Source: Marinobacter sp. SS13-12 (lineage in GTDB: Bacteria > Pseudomonadota > Gammaproteobacteria > Pseudomonadales > Oleiphilaceae). Taken from it: DNA of 64,000 nucleotides. Position 1 is the first letter of the stretch; every line of letters starts with the position of its first letter. This document shows positions 1 through 10,248 of this stretch, in pieces. The notes below the pieces were generated by a model, which worked only from the letters and a program-made list of their open reading frames with translations, searched no databases and was not told the origin of the DNA. The position numbers and the translations under genes were made by a program. Where the stretch lies: positions 2,356,001 through 2,420,000 of the forward strand of contig NZ_JASSUA010000001.1 of the NCBI RefSeq assembly GCF_030227115.1. The letters run 5' to 3'.

Positions 1-18
1 TAGGGGAGAAGCCTTTGT

Positions 19-744
19 TTATAGGAGGTGCTTTTTGAGGGTTGGTGGTTGGTCTGGAGTGACCTCCAGCCACCAGACGTTCTCATCCCAGTCCCCCAGT
101 ACGATACGTGTTGCAGGCTTACCGTTGGCTTCAAGCTCGTGAACTGCGGGGCGATGGGTATGGCCGTGGATCAGGCGCTGTACGCCGTAGGCTTCCATCT
201 CCTTCACCACCTCGTCCGGGGTGACATCCATGATGAACTCTTCCTTGCCCTTGTTCTTGGCCATGCTGATTTCCCGCAGCTGGCGGGCCATCTGCTGACG
301 TTCGGCCAGGGGCCGCTGGAGGATCATCTGCTGCCATTGGGGGTTACGCATGTTGGTGCGGAACTTCTGGTATTCCACATCGGCGGTGCACAGGCTGTCG
401 CCATGCATCAGCAGGGTGGGTGTGCCGTACAGGTCAACCACCATGGGGTCATCCAGCAGGGTGGCACCGATACGGCTGCAGTAGTCCTCGCCAATCAGGA
501 AATCCCGGTTGCCATGCATCAGGAACAGTTCCGTGCCGGATCCCGTTACCGCTCGCAGGGCTTCCGCTATCTCTTCCTGTAATGGCGTTCGTTCGTCGTC
601 ACCAATCCAGGCTTCAAAAAAATCCCCCAGGATGTAGAGCTTCTCCACACCAAGGGCCTTTTCCTCCAGAAATGCGAGGAACGCGCTGGTAATGTCCGGC
701 CGGGATTCTTCCAGATGAAGATCAGAGATGAACAGCGTGGTCAC
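19..744 (-). CDS. lpxH: UDP-2,3-diacylglucosamine diphosphatase LpxH
   Basis: LpxH cleaves the pyrophosphate of UDP-2,3-diacylglucosamine to give lipid X, a step of lipid A synthesis at the inner membrane face. The 241-residue protein has the calcineurin-type metallophosphatase motifs in order: DLHLEE near residue 8, GDFFEAWIGDD near 41, GNRDF near 78 and HGHTHRP near 193, which supply the metal ligands. Length is normal for the family. The start is GTG at 742-744, and that GTGA overlaps the ppiB stop, so the two genes are translationally coupled. The ppiB-lpxH pairing is common in Pseudomonas-like genomes. Confidence 0.95.
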   Translation of the reverse strand: MTTLFISDLHLEESRPDITSAFLAFLEEKALGVEKLYILGDFFEAWIGDDERTPLQEEIAEALRAVTGSGTELFLMHGNRDFLIGEDYCSRIGATLLDDPMVVDLYGTPTLLMHGDSLCTADVEYQKFRTNMRNPQWQQMILQRPLAERQQMARQLREISMAKNKGKEEFIMDVTPDEVVKEMEAYGVQRLIHGHTHRPAVHELEANGKPATRIVLGDWDENVWWLEVTPDQPPTLKKHLL

Positions 745-1250
745 GCCGCGCCTCCGTCCTCTACAACTTCGGCTTTTTCAATCACCACGTCGTCGGCGGG
801 GACGTCCTGATGACCTGAGCGCATGGTGGTGCGTACGCCGCGAATGGCGTTGACCGTGTCCATGCCTTCGACAACCTTACCGAATACACAGTAACCCCAG
901 CCTTCAGCATTCTGGGCGGTATGATCCAGGAATCCGTTGTTCTCGACGTTGATGAAGAACTGCGCGGTAGCGGAGTGGGGGTCCATGGTGCGGGCCATGG
1001 CAACCGTACCCTGCATGTTGCTCAGGCCGTTGTTGGCTTCATTTCTGATGGGCTCGCGGGTTTTCCGCGGCGTCATGCCCGGTTCAAAGCCACCGCCCTG
1101 AACCATGAAGTTGCTGATAACACGGTGGAAAATCAGGCCGTCGTAAAAGCCGTCGCGAACATACTGCTCAAAGTTTTTGGCCGTCTCCGGGGCGTTGTCG
1201 TAATCCAGTTCCAGTTTGATATCACCGTGGGAGGTTTTCAGCAGAATCAT
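741..1250 (-). CDS. ppiB: Cytoplasmic peptidyl-prolyl cis-trans isomerase B (cyclophilin)
   Basis: A single-domain cyclophilin of 169 residues that catalyses prolyl cis-trans isomerisation. Typical active-site stretches are visible: FHRVISNFMVQGG near residues 41-53 (Arg, Phe, Met, Gln) and QFFINVENNGFLD near 97-109. No signal peptide is present, which fits the cytoplasmic PpiB rather than the periplasmic PpiA. It is the upstream gene of a two-gene unit with lpxH (4-bp overlap) and is divergent from glnS, whose -10 box lies in the shared upstream region. Confidence 0.93.
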   Translation of the reverse strand: MILLKTSHGDIKLELDYDNAPETAKNFEQYVRDGFYDGLIFHRVISNFMVQGGGFEPGMTPRKTREPIRNEANNGLSNMQGTVAMARTMDPHSATAQFFINVENNGFLDHTAQNAEGWGYCVFGKVVEGMDTVNAIRGVRTTMRSGHQDVPADDVVIEKAEVVEDGGAA

Positions 1251-1345
1251 CAGGGTTTCCTGTTTGAATGGGTATAGAAAGCAACGTTGGGGCTATTGTA
1301 CTGAAGAGTTTGTTTGCGTGCATGAGTTAGGCAATGATTTGTGAG

Positions 1346-1351
1346 TATAAT
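1346..1351 (+). promoter_or_regulatory. Candidate sigma70 -10 box for glnS
   Basis: A perfect TATAAT hexamer lies 37 nt upstream of the glnS start. No good -35 hexamer is seen at the right spacing, so the call rests on the -10 box and its position in the divergent ppiB-glnS gap. Confidence 0.45.
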
Positions 1352-1388
1352 ACGCGGTTTCAGACCCACACCCTATGATTGAGATTGT

Positions 1389-3065
1389 ATGAGCGCCGAG
1401 TCCAAGAAAGCCCATAACTTCATCCAGAGCCTGATTGAAGACGCGATCGCCAAAGGCGAGCACACAGGCAAGGTGGTGACGCGATTTCCGCCGGAGCCCA
1501 ACGGTTACCTGCATATTGGCCACGCCAAGTCGATCTGTCTTAACTTCGGTATTGCCGAAACGTTCGATGGGGTGTGTACCCTGCGATTTGACGATACCAA
1601 TCCGGAAAAGGAATCCCAGGAGTACATCGACGCTATCAAGCAGGATGTCCAGTGGCTGGGCTACGAGTGGGCCGGCGAGGTACGTTACGCCTCGGATTAT
1701 TTCGACGCCATCTACGAGTTTGCCGTTGAGCTGATCGAAAAGGGCAAAGCCTATGTGTGTGCGCTGGCCGCCGACCAGATGGCCGAGTACCGTGGCACCC
1801 TGAAAGAGCCCGGGCAGAACAGCCCCTACCGCGACCGCCCGGTGGAAGAAAACCTGCAACTGTTCCGCGACATGCGCGATGGCAAGTACCAGAACGGTGA
1901 GCTGGTGCTGCGCGCCAAGATCGACATGGCTTCCCCGAACATCAACCTTCGGGACCCGATCCTGTATCGGATTCGCTACGCTGACCACCACCAGACCGGC
2001 GACAAGTGGTGCATCTACCCGATGTACGACTTTACCCATCCGATTTCCGACGCCATGGAGGGAATCACCCACTCCCTGTGCACCCTGGAATTCGAGGACC
2101 ATCGCCCGCTGTACGACTGGGTACTGGAAAACATCTCGGCTCCCTGTCAGCCAAGGCAGATCGAATTCGCCCGGCTTAACCTGAACTACACCATCACCAG
2201 CAAACGCAAGCTCAGGCGCCTGGTGGATGAAGGTTTCGTGGACGGCTGGAACGACCCGCGCATGCCCACCATTTCCGGCATGCGCCGCCGTGGTTATACC
2301 CCGGAATCCATTCGCACCTTCTGCGACATGATTGGCGTTAACAAGGCTGGCGGCACCGTGGATATGGGTATGCTGGAGCATGCCATCCGCGAAGACCTCA
2401 ACACCCGTGCGCCGCGCGCCATGTGTGTTATGCGCCCGCTGAAGGTTACGCTGACCAATTACCCGGAAGACAAGACTGAAACCCTGGTGTTACCGGTTCA
2501 TCCCCAGAATCCGGACATGGGCGAGCGGGAAGTGACCTGGAGCCAGACCCTGTACATCGACCAGGAAGACTTCGCCGAAGAGCCGCCCCGCAAGTGGAAG
2601 CGTTTGGCCCCGGATCAGGCAGTGCGCCTGCGTGGTGGGTATGTCATGACCTGTCGTGAGGTTATTCGTGATGAGGCTGGTGAGATCGTTGAGCTTAAAT
2701 GTGAGTACGATCCGAGCACTTTGGGTGTGAATCCCGAAGGCTACAAACCTAATGGCGTCGTTCACTGGGTATCAGCGACAGATAGCGTTGAGACCGACAT
2801 CAATCAGTACGACCGTCTGTTCAATCACGAGTCGCCGGATAGTGACAAAGAAACTGACTTCGTTGACTCCATCAATCCCGAGTCATTGGTCGTTCTGAAA
2901 GGCGCCAGGGTAGAGAAGAGCCTGGCCACGCCCCGGACAGACCTGCCATACCAGTTCGAGCGGGAAGGCTACTTCTTCTGTGATGAAGAATCGACTGCCG
3001 CTTCAGGTCGCCCGGTCTTCAACCGCACAGTGACCCTCAGGGATTCCTGGGGCAAGGGTAAATAA
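1389..3065 (+). CDS. glnS: Glutaminyl-tRNA synthetase
   Basis: Class I aminoacyl-tRNA synthetase that charges tRNA-Gln. The 558-residue protein has the class I HIGH signature at residues 42-45 within [15 protein letters not shown] and a KMSKS-equivalent ITSKRKL near 270-276, followed by the beta-barrel anticodon-binding region. Length matches bacterial GlnRS. It is followed after 55 bp by cysS on the same strand, a pairing often seen in gammaproteobacteria. A direct GlnRS implies that Gln-tRNA is not made by transamidation only. Confidence 0.96.
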   Translation: MSAESKKAHNFIQSLIEDAIAKGEHTGKVVTRFPPEPNGYLHIGHAKSICLNFGIAETFDGVCTLRFDDTNPEKESQEYIDAIKQDVQWLGYEWAGEVRYASDYFDAIYEFAVELIEKGKAYVCALAADQMAEYRGTLKEPGQNSPYRDRPVEENLQLFRDMRDGKYQNGELVLRAKIDMASPNINLRDPILYRIRYADHHQTGDKWCIYPMYDFTHPISDAMEGITHSLCTLEFEDHRPLYDWVLENISAPCQPRQIEFARLNLNYTITSKRKLRRLVDEGFVDGWNDPRMPTISGMRRRGYTPESIRTFCDMIGVNKAGGTVDMGMLEHAIREDLNTRAPRAMCVMRPLKVTLTNYPEDKTETLVLPVHPQNPDMGEREVTWSQTLYIDQEDFAEEPPRKWKRLAPDQAVRLRGGYVMTCREVIRDEAGEIVELKCEYDPSTLGVNPEGYKPNGVVHWVSATDSVETDINQYDRLFNHESPDSDKETDFVDSINPESLVVLKGARVEKSLATPRTDLPYQFEREGYFFCDEESTAASGRPVFNRTVTLRDSWGKGK

Positions 3066-3120
3066 GGTTAGTCCGTCGAACATCGGTAATACATTCATTT
3101 GAACTTTTAACGAGCGTAGC

Positions 3121-4503
3121 GTGATTAGAATCTACAACACTCTTAGTCAACAGAAGGAAGAGTTCAAACCTATCGAACCCGGGAAGGTTCGCATGTATGT
3201 CTGTGGTATGACGGTCTACGATTACTGTCACCTTGGACATGCGAGGGTTTTGGTGGCGTTTGATGTGATCACGCGGTATTTACGTCACAGCGGGTACGAC
3301 GTTCACTACGTGCGCAACATCACCGATATAGACGACAAGATCCTCCGTCGCGCTGACGAGAATGGTGAAATCTATAGTGATCTCACCAAGCGCATGATCA
3401 AGGCCATGCACGAGGATGAGGCCAAGCTCGGTGTTTTGTCACCGACGGAAGAGCCCTGTGCCACAGATTACATTGATGACATCGTCGCTATGATCCACAA
3501 GCTTGTTTCCAGCGGTCATGCCTATGCCGCAGATAACGGTGACGTGTACTTTTCGGTTGAGTCCTACCCGGACTACGGCAAGCTCAGCAAGAAAAAGCTG
3601 GAGGATCTGGTGGCAGGTGCCCGGGTGGATGTTCAGGAAGCCAAGCGCAGCCCGGCTGACTTTGTGCTGTGGAAGGCCGCCAAGCCCGGTGAGGTGAGTT
3701 GGCCTTCGCCGTGGGGCGACGGCCGGCCGGGCTGGCATATTGAGTGTTCAGCCATGTCCAACCGCTGCCTGGGAGAAACCTTCGATATTCACGGTGGCGG
3801 GCCAGACCTGCTGTTTCCGCATCATGAAAACGAAATTGCCCAGTCCGAGTGCGCCAACGGCCACACCTTTGTGAACACCTGGATGCACGCGGGCGCCATT
3901 CGGGTGAATAAGGAAAAAATGTCCAAGTCCCTGGGCAATTTCTTTACCATCCGCGAGATCTTTGAAAAATATGCGCCGGAAGTGGTGCGCTACTTCCTGG
4001 TTTCCAGCCATTACCGCAGCCAGGTGGATTACTCGGAAGAGAATCTGGCGGAAGCGGGGCGAACACTCACCAAGTTGTATCATGCCCTGCGAGGCCTGGT
4101 GCCGGCCAAGGATGTGGCGGAAACCGAACATGACCGGCGCTTCGCCGAGGCCATGGACGATGACTTCAACACCGCAGGCGCCATTGCGGTGCTTCATGCT
4201 GTGGCCAATGAGATCAATCAGCACCGACGGGAAGGGCATGACAAGGAGGCCAATGAACAGGCGGCCGTGCTCGTGAGGCTTGGCGGTGTTCTCGGGCTGT
4301 TGCAGCAGGACCCGGAAGCCTTCTTCCAGGCCGATACCGGGGGAGAGCTCAGTGCCGACGACATCGAGGCCATGATCCAGGCCAGGGCCGATGCGCGGAA
4401 GCAGAAGGATTTCGCAGAAGCGGACCGTATCCGCGATGAACTGGTGGATAAAGGCATTATTCTTGATGACAGCCGTGAGGGAACCAGCTGGCGCCGCGGA
4501 TGA
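3121..4503 (+). CDS. cysS: Cysteinyl-tRNA synthetase
   Basis: Class I synthetase for cysteine, 460 residues. It shows HLGH at residues 37-40 and KMSKS near 266-270, with the zinc-binding residues of the family: Cys28 in [14 protein letters not shown], the Cys in GWHIECSAM, and the His/Glu of [11 protein letters not shown]. The start is GTG at 3121 because the [11 protein letters not shown]-terminus is typical. It lies downstream of glnS and ahead of glcB, with a 143-bp gap that probably carries the glcB promoter. Confidence 0.95.
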   Translation: MIRIYNTLSQQKEEFKPIEPGKVRMYVCGMTVYDYCHLGHARVLVAFDVITRYLRHSGYDVHYVRNITDIDDKILRRADENGEIYSDLTKRMIKAMHEDEAKLGVLSPTEEPCATDYIDDIVAMIHKLVSSGHAYAADNGDVYFSVESYPDYGKLSKKKLEDLVAGARVDVQEAKRSPADFVLWKAAKPGEVSWPSPWGDGRPGWHIECSAMSNRCLGETFDIHGGGPDLLFPHHENEIAQSECANGHTFVNTWMHAGAIRVNKEKMSKSLGNFFTIREIFEKYAPEVVRYFLVSSHYRSQVDYSEENLAEAGRTLTKLYHALRGLVPAKDVAETEHDRRFAEAMDDDFNTAGAIAVLHAVANEINQHRREGHDKEANEQAAVLVRLGGVLGLLQQDPEAFFQADTGGELSADDIEAMIQARADARKQKDFAEADRIRDELVDKGIILDDSREGTSWRRG

Positions 4504-4646
4504 GATAATCCATAGGTCGGGTTGTAGGCGCAGGAATGACCTTGTAGGGAATTTCCCGTACAATACGGCCCTCGAATTATAACGGCCCTTCCGGGGAAAC
4601 CCGCCGAAAGGGCAGGGAATACAGTAACCCACTGAGGCAAACAACG

Positions 4647-6827
4647 ATGACAGAACGCGTACAAGTCGGCGGCCTTCAGGTCGCAAAGAACCTGTTCGAT
4701 TTCGTTAATAATGAAGCGATTCCGGGCACCGGTGTCGACGCTGACAAGTTCTGGGGCGAGTTCGACAAGATCGTTCACGAACTGGCACCCCGCAACAAAG
4801 AACTGCTTGCCAAGCGCGATGCCATCCAGGAAAAGATGGACACATGGAACCGCGACCATAAAGGTCAGAAGCTCGACATGGCCGAGTACAAGTCGTTCCT
4901 GAAAGACATCGGCTACCTGGTCGACGAGCCGGGTGACTTCAAGATTTCCACCTCGAACGTGGATCCCGAAGTGGCCACCATGGCCGGTCCCCAGCTTGTG
5001 GTTCCGGTAATGAACGCCCGTTTTGCCCTGAACGCTGCCAATGCCCGTTGGGGTAGCCTGTACGATGCGCTTTACGGCACCGATGCCATTTCCGAGGAAG
5101 ACGGCGCCGAGAAGGGCCGTGGCTACAATCCGGTACGTGGCGCCAGGGTTATCGAATTCGCCCGTAATCTGCTGGACAGCTCTGCACCATTGGCTTCCGG
5201 TAGTCATAAGGATGCTGCACAGTACCTGGTTGAGGGCGGCAAGCTGGTGGTCAAGCTGCAAAACGGCGAATCCACTGGTCTGAAAGACGAGGCTGGTTTC
5301 GTTGGTTATACCGGTGCAGCGAATGCACCCACCGGCGTGCTGTTGGTCAAGAACGGCATGCACTTCGAAATCCAGATCGATGCCAGCGATCCGATCGGCA
5401 AAGATGACGGTGCCCACGTCAAAGACGTTCTGATGGAGTCCGCCCTGACAACCATCATGGACTGTGAAGACTCCGTTGCCGCCGTTGATGCAGACGACAA
5501 GGCGCTGGCCTATCGTAATTGGCTTGGCCTGATGAAGGGCGACCTGGAGGAGACCTTCGAGAAAGGCGGGCAGCAAATGACCCGCAAGATGCACGAGGAC
5601 CGTACCTACAGCAAACCTGGCGGTGGTGAACTGGTACTGAAAGGCCGCAGCCTGATGTTTGTGCGCAATGTCGGCCACCTGATGACCAACCCGGCCATTC
5701 TGCTGAAAGACGGCAGCGAAGTGCCGGAAGGTCTGATGGATGGCCTGCTGACTTCGCTGATCGCGATCCATGACCTGAAGGGCACCGGTAAACTCCAGAA
5801 CAGTACCACCGGTTCCGTTTACATCGTCAAGCCGAAGATGCACGGTCCGGAAGAAGTGGCGTTCACCAATGAATTTTTCGGTCGCGTGGAAGACGCCCTT
5901 GGCCTGCCGGCCTTTACCCTGAAAGTCGGCATTATGGACGAGGAGCGTCGCACGACGGTGAACCTCAAGTCCTGTATCCATGCCGCGAAAGAGCGTGCCG
6001 TGTTTATCAACACCGGCTTCCTGGATCGCACGGGTGACGAAATCCACACCTCCATGGAGCTGGGTCCGTTTATTCGCAAGGGCCCGATGAAGCAGGCCGC
6101 GTGGATCCAGGCCTACGAGCAGTGGAACGTGGACATTGGCCTGGAAACCGGGTTCCGTGGTGTTGCCCAGATCGGTAAAGGCATGTGGGCCATGCCGGAC
6201 CTGATGGCAGGCATGCTGGAAGCCAAGATTGGCCACCCGAAAGCCGGCGCCAATACCGCCTGGGTACCATCACCCACGGCTGCCACCCTGCACGCCACCC
6301 ACTACCACCAGGTCAGCGTTGCGGATATTCAGAAGGAGCTGGAAAGCCGCGCCCGCGCCAATCTGGACGATATCCTGACCGTTCCGGTTATGGATGATCC
6401 AAAGTCCCTGTCGGCGGACGAAATCCAGCAGGAGCTGGATAACAACGCCCAGGGTATTCTTGGTTACGTGGTGCGCTGGATCGACAGCGGTGTTGGCTGC
6501 TCCAAGGTTCCCGACATCAACGATGTGGGCCTGATGGAAGACCGGGCAACGCTGCGTATCGCCTCGCAGTTGCTGACCAACTGGCTCTATCATGGCATCT
6601 GCACTGAAGAGCAGATTCACGAGACCATGAAGCGCATGGCTGCGGTGGTAGACCGCCAGAATGCCAACGACCCGTCGTACCGCGCCATGGCGCCTGAGTT
6701 CGATGGCAGCATCGCCTTCCAGGCCGCCATGGACCTGGTGCTCAAGGGCCGCGAGCAGCCGAATGGCTATACCGAGCCGCTTCTGCACGCCTATCGCCTG
6801 AAGGCGAAAGAGAAATACGGGCAGTAA
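4647..6827 (+). CDS. glcB: Malate synthase G
   Basis: Condenses glyoxylate with acetyl-CoA to malate, the second step of the glyoxylate shunt. The 726-residue protein is full length for isoform G (about 723), and contains the family stretches [11 protein letters not shown] near residue 272 and [16 protein letters not shown] near 430. The start ATG is preceded by a GAGG-type ribosome site (ctgaggcaaacaacg). A strong intrinsic terminator follows immediately. The convergent neighbour is folD, and two inverted REP-like palindromes lie between them. Confidence 0.96.
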   Translation: MTERVQVGGLQVAKNLFDFVNNEAIPGTGVDADKFWGEFDKIVHELAPRNKELLAKRDAIQEKMDTWNRDHKGQKLDMAEYKSFLKDIGYLVDEPGDFKISTSNVDPEVATMAGPQLVVPVMNARFALNAANARWGSLYDALYGTDAISEEDGAEKGRGYNPVRGARVIEFARNLLDSSAPLASGSHKDAAQYLVEGGKLVVKLQNGESTGLKDEAGFVGYTGAANAPTGVLLVKNGMHFEIQIDASDPIGKDDGAHVKDVLMESALTTIMDCEDSVAAVDADDKALAYRNWLGLMKGDLEETFEKGGQQMTRKMHEDRTYSKPGGGELVLKGRSLMFVRNVGHLMTNPAILLKDGSEVPEGLMDGLLTSLIAIHDLKGTGKLQNSTTGSVYIVKPKMHGPEEVAFTNEFFGRVEDALGLPAFTLKVGIMDEERRTTVNLKSCIHAAKERAVFINTGFLDRTGDEIHTSMELGPFIRKGPMKQAAWIQAYEQWNVDIGLETGFRGVAQIGKGMWAMPDLMAGMLEAKIGHPKAGANTAWVPSPTAATLHATHYHQVSVADIQKELESRARANLDDILTVPVMDDPKSLSADEIQQELDNNAQGILGYVVRWIDSGVGCSKVPDINDVGLMEDRATLRIASQLLTNWLYHGICTEEQIHETMKRMAAVVDRQNANDPSYRAMAPEFDGSIAFQAAMDLVLKGREQPNGYTEPLLHAYRLKAKEKYGQ

Positions 6828-6840
6828 ACGCCTGGCCATC

Positions 6841-6868
6841 AAAAAACCCCGCAGTTGCGGGGTTTTTT
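6841..6868 (+). terminator. Intrinsic terminator after glcB
   Basis: A perfect hairpin with arms AAAAAACCCCGC and GCGGGGTTTTTT around the loop AGTT begins 13 nt after the glcB stop. The A and T tracts on both sides make it potentially bidirectional. Confidence 0.9.
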
Positions 6869-6903
6869 GTGGGTGGAAGTTTCTGGCTTGGGTGGTTGGC
6901 TGG

Positions 6904-6937
6904 TGTCGGATTACGGCTTCGCCTAATCCGACCTACA
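6904..6937. repeat. REP-like palindrome, glcB-folD copy 1
   Basis: An imperfect palindrome running from TGTCGGATTACGGC to GCCTAATCCGACCTACA. The same sequence family occurs inverted at 6960-6997 and as a second inverted pair at 26907-26994. The layout, two head-to-head palindromes in a convergent intergenic gap, resembles REP/BIME elements of other gammaproteobacteria. Confidence 0.75.
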
Positions 6938-6959
6938 TGTGCAAGCTCCAGGGTACCCC

Positions 6960-6997
6960 GTAGGTCGGATTAGGCCCGAAAGGGCCGTAATCCGACA
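6960..6997. repeat. REP-like palindrome, glcB-folD copy 2 (inverted)
   Basis: Starts GTAGGTCGGATTAGG and ends CCGTAATCCGACA, the reverse orientation of the copy at 6904-6937. The tip differs (GGCCCGAAAGGGCC instead of GGCTTCGCC) while the GTCGGATTA/TAATCCGAC arms are kept. Confidence 0.75.
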
Positions 6998-7004
6998 ACC
7001 CAAT

Positions 7005-7862
7005 TCAATCCTTGTGCAACTCATTCGCCGCGTACAACGTATTCTGCAACAACGTCGCAATCGTCATCGGTCCCACACCCCCGGGAACCGGCGTAATATA
7101 CGCCGCCCGTTCTGAAGCAGCCGCAAAATCAACATCGCCGCGCAGTTTGCCGTCTTCCATCCGGTTGATGCCAACATCAATCACCGTTGCCCCGGGCTTG
7201 ACCCATTCGCCTTTGATCAGCCCCGGTTTGCCAACCGCAGCAATCAGGATGTCTGCTTCTCTCACGAACTTTTCCAGGTCATCGGTAAAGCGGTGGCATA
7301 CGGTAACGGTGGCGCCCTTGAGCAGTAGCTCCATCGTCATCGGACGGCCAACGATATTCGACGCACCCACTATAACCGCGTGCTGACCCTTGTAAGGGGT
7401 ATCAATGCTGTCCAGCAGGGTGATGACGCCAGCTGGTGTACAGGGCCTCAGGGCGGGTTTGCGTTGCACCAGGCGGCCGATGTTGTAGGGGTGGAAGCCA
7501 TCCACATCTTTATCCGGGCGGATTTTCACCAAAATGGGGTCCGCGTCCATATGGGCTGGCAGCGGAAGCTGTACCAGGATGCCGTCCACATCCGGGTTCT
7601 CATTGAGCTCGTCGACCAGGGCTTCCAGAGCCTCCTGGGAGGTGTCTTCCGGCAGGTCGTAGGAGAGCGACATGATGCCCGCTTCGTCACAGGCCTTGCG
7701 CTTGTTGCCTACATATACATGCGAGGCTGGGTCGTTGCCCACCAGCACCACAGCCAGTCCGGGAGCACGAAGCCCCTGCTGTTTCCGGGCTTCTGTTCCT
7801 GCCGCAACTTGCTGTCGCACCGTGGCGGCGATTTCTTTTCCGTTAATCAGTTTGGCGCTCAT
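7005..7862 (-). CDS. folD: Bifunctional methylene-THF dehydrogenase / methenyl-THF cyclohydrolase
   Basis: FolD interconverts 5,10-methylene-, methenyl- and 10-formyl-tetrahydrofolate using NADP. The 285-residue protein has the signature stretches [14 protein letters not shown] near residues 51-64 (with the catalytic Lys), [10 protein letters not shown] near 97-106, and the Rossmann motif [13 protein letters not shown] near 162-174. Length is normal. The gene is single, convergent with glcB, and divergent from the tRNA cluster, with about 95 bp to the tRNA promoter. Confidence 0.95.
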   Translation of the reverse strand: MSAKLINGKEIAATVRQQVAAGTEARKQQGLRAPGLAVVLVGNDPASHVYVGNKRKACDEAGIMSLSYDLPEDTSQEALEALVDELNENPDVDGILVQLPLPAHMDADPILVKIRPDKDVDGFHPYNIGRLVQRKPALRPCTPAGVITLLDSIDTPYKGQHAVIVGASNIVGRPMTMELLLKGATVTVCHRFTDDLEKFVREADILIAAVGKPGLIKGEWVKPGATVIDVGINRMEDGKLRGDVDFAAASERAAYITPVPGGVGPMTIATLLQNTLYAANELHKD

Positions 7863-7957
7863 GTCTTTGTCTTGTCGGTTGTGCGAAAATAAAGGCGTCG
7901 CATTGTCTCATGCTTGGCGCCTGCCGCCAATCAGAGGGCGAAAAGCCAAAATGCGTG

Positions 7958-7986
7958 TTGACGGACCGGTTCGGCGCCGGTAATAT
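7958..7986 (+). promoter_or_regulatory. Sigma70 promoter of the tRNA operon
   Basis: TTGACG and TAATAT are separated by exactly 17 nt and followed by a GC-rich discriminator (gcgcgcc), as is typical of stringently controlled stable-RNA promoters. The first tRNA begins 40 nt downstream of the -10 box. Confidence 0.8.
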
Positions 7987-8026
7987 GCGCGCCAACTTTG
8001 CTGAGGTATCTGTTGTTCAGTTCAGA

Positions 8027-8103
8027 CGGGGTATAGCGCAGTCTGGTAGCGCGCCTGCTTTGGGAGCAGGATGTCGGGAGTTCGAATCTCTCTACCCCGA
8101 CCA
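8027..8103 (+). tRNA. tRNA-Pro (anticodon TGG)
   Basis: 77 nt including an encoded CCA. The acceptor stem CGGGGTA/TACCCCG closes, and the anticodon arm CCTGC-TTTGGGA-GCAGG gives TGG. The T arm contains GTTCGAATC. It is first in a four-tRNA cluster. Confidence 0.97.
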
Positions 8104-8136
8104 CTTTCTGAATGTTCAGGTGGGCGAACGGTTTAT

Positions 8137-8213
8137 GCGCCCGTAGCTCAGCTGGATAGAGCATCGGCCTTCTAAGCCGGTGGTCGCAGGTTCGAGTCCT
8201 GCCGGGCGCGCCA
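8137..8213 (+). tRNA. tRNA-Arg (anticodon TCT)
   Basis: 77 nt including CCA. The acceptor stem is GCGCCCG/CGGGCGC, and the anticodon loop CTTCTAA gives TCT, which reads AGA/AGG codons. The gap from tRNA-Pro is 33 nt. Confidence 0.97.
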
Positions 8214-8306
8214 TACCGCAGACGGTTTGATCCGTCCCGGAGACACCGAATCAGCAAAGTTAATTTGGAGTATTTGTCGGGCCCTGCCTGACGGTAGTCT
8301 GGATGT

Positions 8307-8383
8307 GGTGGACGTAGCTCAGTTGGTAGAGCTCAGGATTGTGACTCCTGCGGTCGAGGGTTCGATCCCCTTCGTCCACCCCA
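8307..8383 (+). tRNA. tRNA-His (anticodon GTG)
   Basis: 77 nt with the extra 5-prime G at 8307 paired to C8380, the identity feature of tRNA-His. The acceptor is GTGGACG/CGTCCAC, the anticodon loop TTGTGAC gives GTG, and CCA is encoded. Confidence 0.97.
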
Positions 8384-8467
8384 ATTTTTCCCCGATGATT
8401 CACGGTTGATTTCCGCACCCGCGGAGTTCTACGCTTGTGTTCAAGCCTGTGGATTCGCGCATCGTGT

Positions 8468-8552
8468 GCGAGCGTGGCGGAACTGGTAGACGCGCTGGAT
8501 TTAGGTTCCAGTGGGGCAACCCGTGAGAGTTCGAGTCTCTCCGCTCGCACCA
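8468..8552 (+). tRNA. tRNA-Leu (anticodon TAG)
   Basis: 85 nt class II tRNA with a long variable arm. The acceptor is GCGAGCG/CGCTCGC, the anticodon loop TTTAGGT gives TAG, and CCA is encoded. It is last in the Pro-Arg-His-Leu cluster that precedes tig, an arrangement shared with Pseudomonas-like genomes. Confidence 0.97.
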
Positions 8553-8765
8553 TTATTTTCTTGTCGGTTGTTTCTCTTTGTTCTTTCCCTGATCTGTCTG
8601 TGACCTGTTCCTGAAAAGAGCCTGCACCGGGTGATTCTCTCGGCATGGCAAACCGTGATAAACTACCCGCTTTTAAATTTGCGTCCTTTTCCGGGAATTC
8701 GCCCTGAATCGGATTTTTGGTTTTATTTTCATTCACATACCGAACCTGTAATTTGAGGATCTTCC

Positions 8766-10073
8766 ATGCAAGTGTCTGTTGAAACGACCTCCAACATCGA
8801 ACGTCGGATGACGATTGGTGTGCCCGCCCAGGAAATCGACCAGGCGGTCCAGAAACGCCTGCAGGAAACCGCACGCACAGTGAAAATGAACGGTTTCCGT
8901 CCGGGCAAGGTGCCCATGAGTGTGGTGAAGCGTCGTTTCGGTGACAGCGTCCGCCAGGAAATTGTTGGCGAGGTCATGCGTGACAACTACATCAAGGCGC
9001 TGCAGGAGCAGGACATCAATCCGGCGGGCTGGCCGAAGTTCGAACCAAAGACCATGGAAGAGGGCAAAGACCTCGAGTTCGTGGCTATTTTTGAAGTGCT
9101 GCCGGAAGTAGAGCTGGGTGATTTCAGCAAGATTTCCGTTGAAAAGCCGAAGGCCGAGATTACCGAGAAAGACGTCGACACCATGATCGACAACCTGCGT
9201 CGTCAGCAGGCCACCATGAAATCCGTCAAGCGCAAGTCCAAGAACAAGGACGTCGTGCTCATTGATTTCAAAGGTTTCGTTGACGGTGAAGAGTTCGAAG
9301 GTGGCGCTGCCGAGAACCACAAGCTGACCCTGGGCTCAGGCCAGATGATTCCCGGCTTCGAGAAGGGCATCGTTGGCGGCAAGGCCGGCGAAGAGCTGGA
9401 GATCGAGGTGACCTTCCCGGAGGACTACCAGAACGAAGAGCTGGCGGGCAAGCCGGCGAAGTTCGAGATCAAGATTCACGAGGTTCAGGAACCGCAGTTG
9501 CCGGAGCTGGACACCGAGTTCTTCAAGAAGTTCGGTATCGACGCTGAAGACGAAGCCGCGTTCCGTGAAGAAGTTCAGAAGAATATGGAACGGGAGCTCA
9601 AGCAGGCTGTCTCCAATAAGGTCAAGAACGACGTTGTTGACGGGCTTCTGGAAAGCACTGAGCTGGAAGTGCCCACAGCCCTGGTAGACCAGGAAATTGA
9701 TCGTCTGCGTCAGGACGCAGTACAGCGTTTTGGCGGCCAGATTGATCCGCAGCAACTGCCGAAAGAGATTTTCGAAGAGCAGGCTCGTCGCCGCGTGAAA
9801 ACCGGTCTGCTGTTCCAGGAAGTGGTCAAGCAGAATGACCTGAAGGCAGATCCTGCTAAAGTGGATGAAAAGATCCAGGAAATCGCGTCAACGTATGAAC
9901 AGCCTGAAGAGGTTGTGGCGCACTTCAACAGCAATCCGGAGCAGAAACAGCAGATCGAATCGTCTGTTCTTGAGGATGCGGTTGTTGATCTGGTACTGGA
10001 TAAGGCCCAGGTCAAGGAGAAGAAGCTCAAGTACGAAGAGGCTATTCAGGCCGGCCAGCAGCAGCAAGGTTAA
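8766..10073 (+). CDS. tig: Trigger factor, ribosome-associated chaperone and PPIase
   Basis: Binds at the ribosomal exit tunnel and protects nascent chains. The 435-residue protein has an N-terminal ribosome-binding domain with the GFRPGKVPMSVVKRRFG stretch near residues 43-59 (E. coli signature GFRxGK), a central FKBP-type PPIase domain containing LIDFKGFVDGEEFEGG near 161-176 and PGFEKGIVGG near 195-204, and an acidic helical C-terminal domain. It is the first gene of the conserved tig-clpP-clpX-lon block. An intrinsic terminator-like hairpin lies between it and clpP. Confidence 0.96.
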   Translation: MQVSVETTSNIERRMTIGVPAQEIDQAVQKRLQETARTVKMNGFRPGKVPMSVVKRRFGDSVRQEIVGEVMRDNYIKALQEQDINPAGWPKFEPKTMEEGKDLEFVAIFEVLPEVELGDFSKISVEKPKAEITEKDVDTMIDNLRRQQATMKSVKRKSKNKDVVLIDFKGFVDGEEFEGGAAENHKLTLGSGQMIPGFEKGIVGGKAGEELEIEVTFPEDYQNEELAGKPAKFEIKIHEVQEPQLPELDTEFFKKFGIDAEDEAAFREEVQKNMERELKQAVSNKVKNDVVDGLLESTELEVPTALVDQEIDRLRQDAVQRFGGQIDPQQLPKEIFEEQARRRVKTGLLFQEVVKQNDLKADPAKVDEKIQEIASTYEQPEEVVAHFNSNPEQKQQIESSVLEDAVVDLVLDKAQVKEKKLKYEEAIQAGQQQQG

Positions 10074-10117
10074 AAACTGTGGGGGCATTCATAATGTCCC
10101 TTGCAGGCCTGACAGGG

Positions 10118-10144
10118 AAAACAGCCGGCACGTCCGGCTGTTTT
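10118..10144 (+). terminator. Intrinsic terminator between tig and clpP
   Basis: Arms AAAACAGCCGG and CCGGCTGTTTT enclose the loop CACGT, 45 nt after the tig stop. The T tract is short (4), so read-through into clpP is possible. Confidence 0.75.
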
Positions 10145-10248
10145 CATCTTGGCCCGGTGCTGGCAAAGTAACGCAATGCGAAGCCGAGTTATAAAGCTGT
10201 GGCGGACACACGCCACTCTATATTGTCCAGAAGGAGTTCACGCGCATC

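Noticed and set aside
1293..2381. 362-codon open frame opposite glnS
   Set aside because: It lies within the coding part of glnS on the other strand and has composition typical of antisense frames.
4218..6236. 672-codon open frame opposite cysS and glcB
   Set aside because: Antisense to malate synthase G, with no recognisable domain and no ribosome site. It is a mirror of the codon usage of glcB.
8027..8552. tRNA cluster as an integration site of a mobile element
   Set aside because: All four tRNAs are complete, no partial tRNA repeat was seen downstream, and the following genes are the conserved tig-clpPX block.
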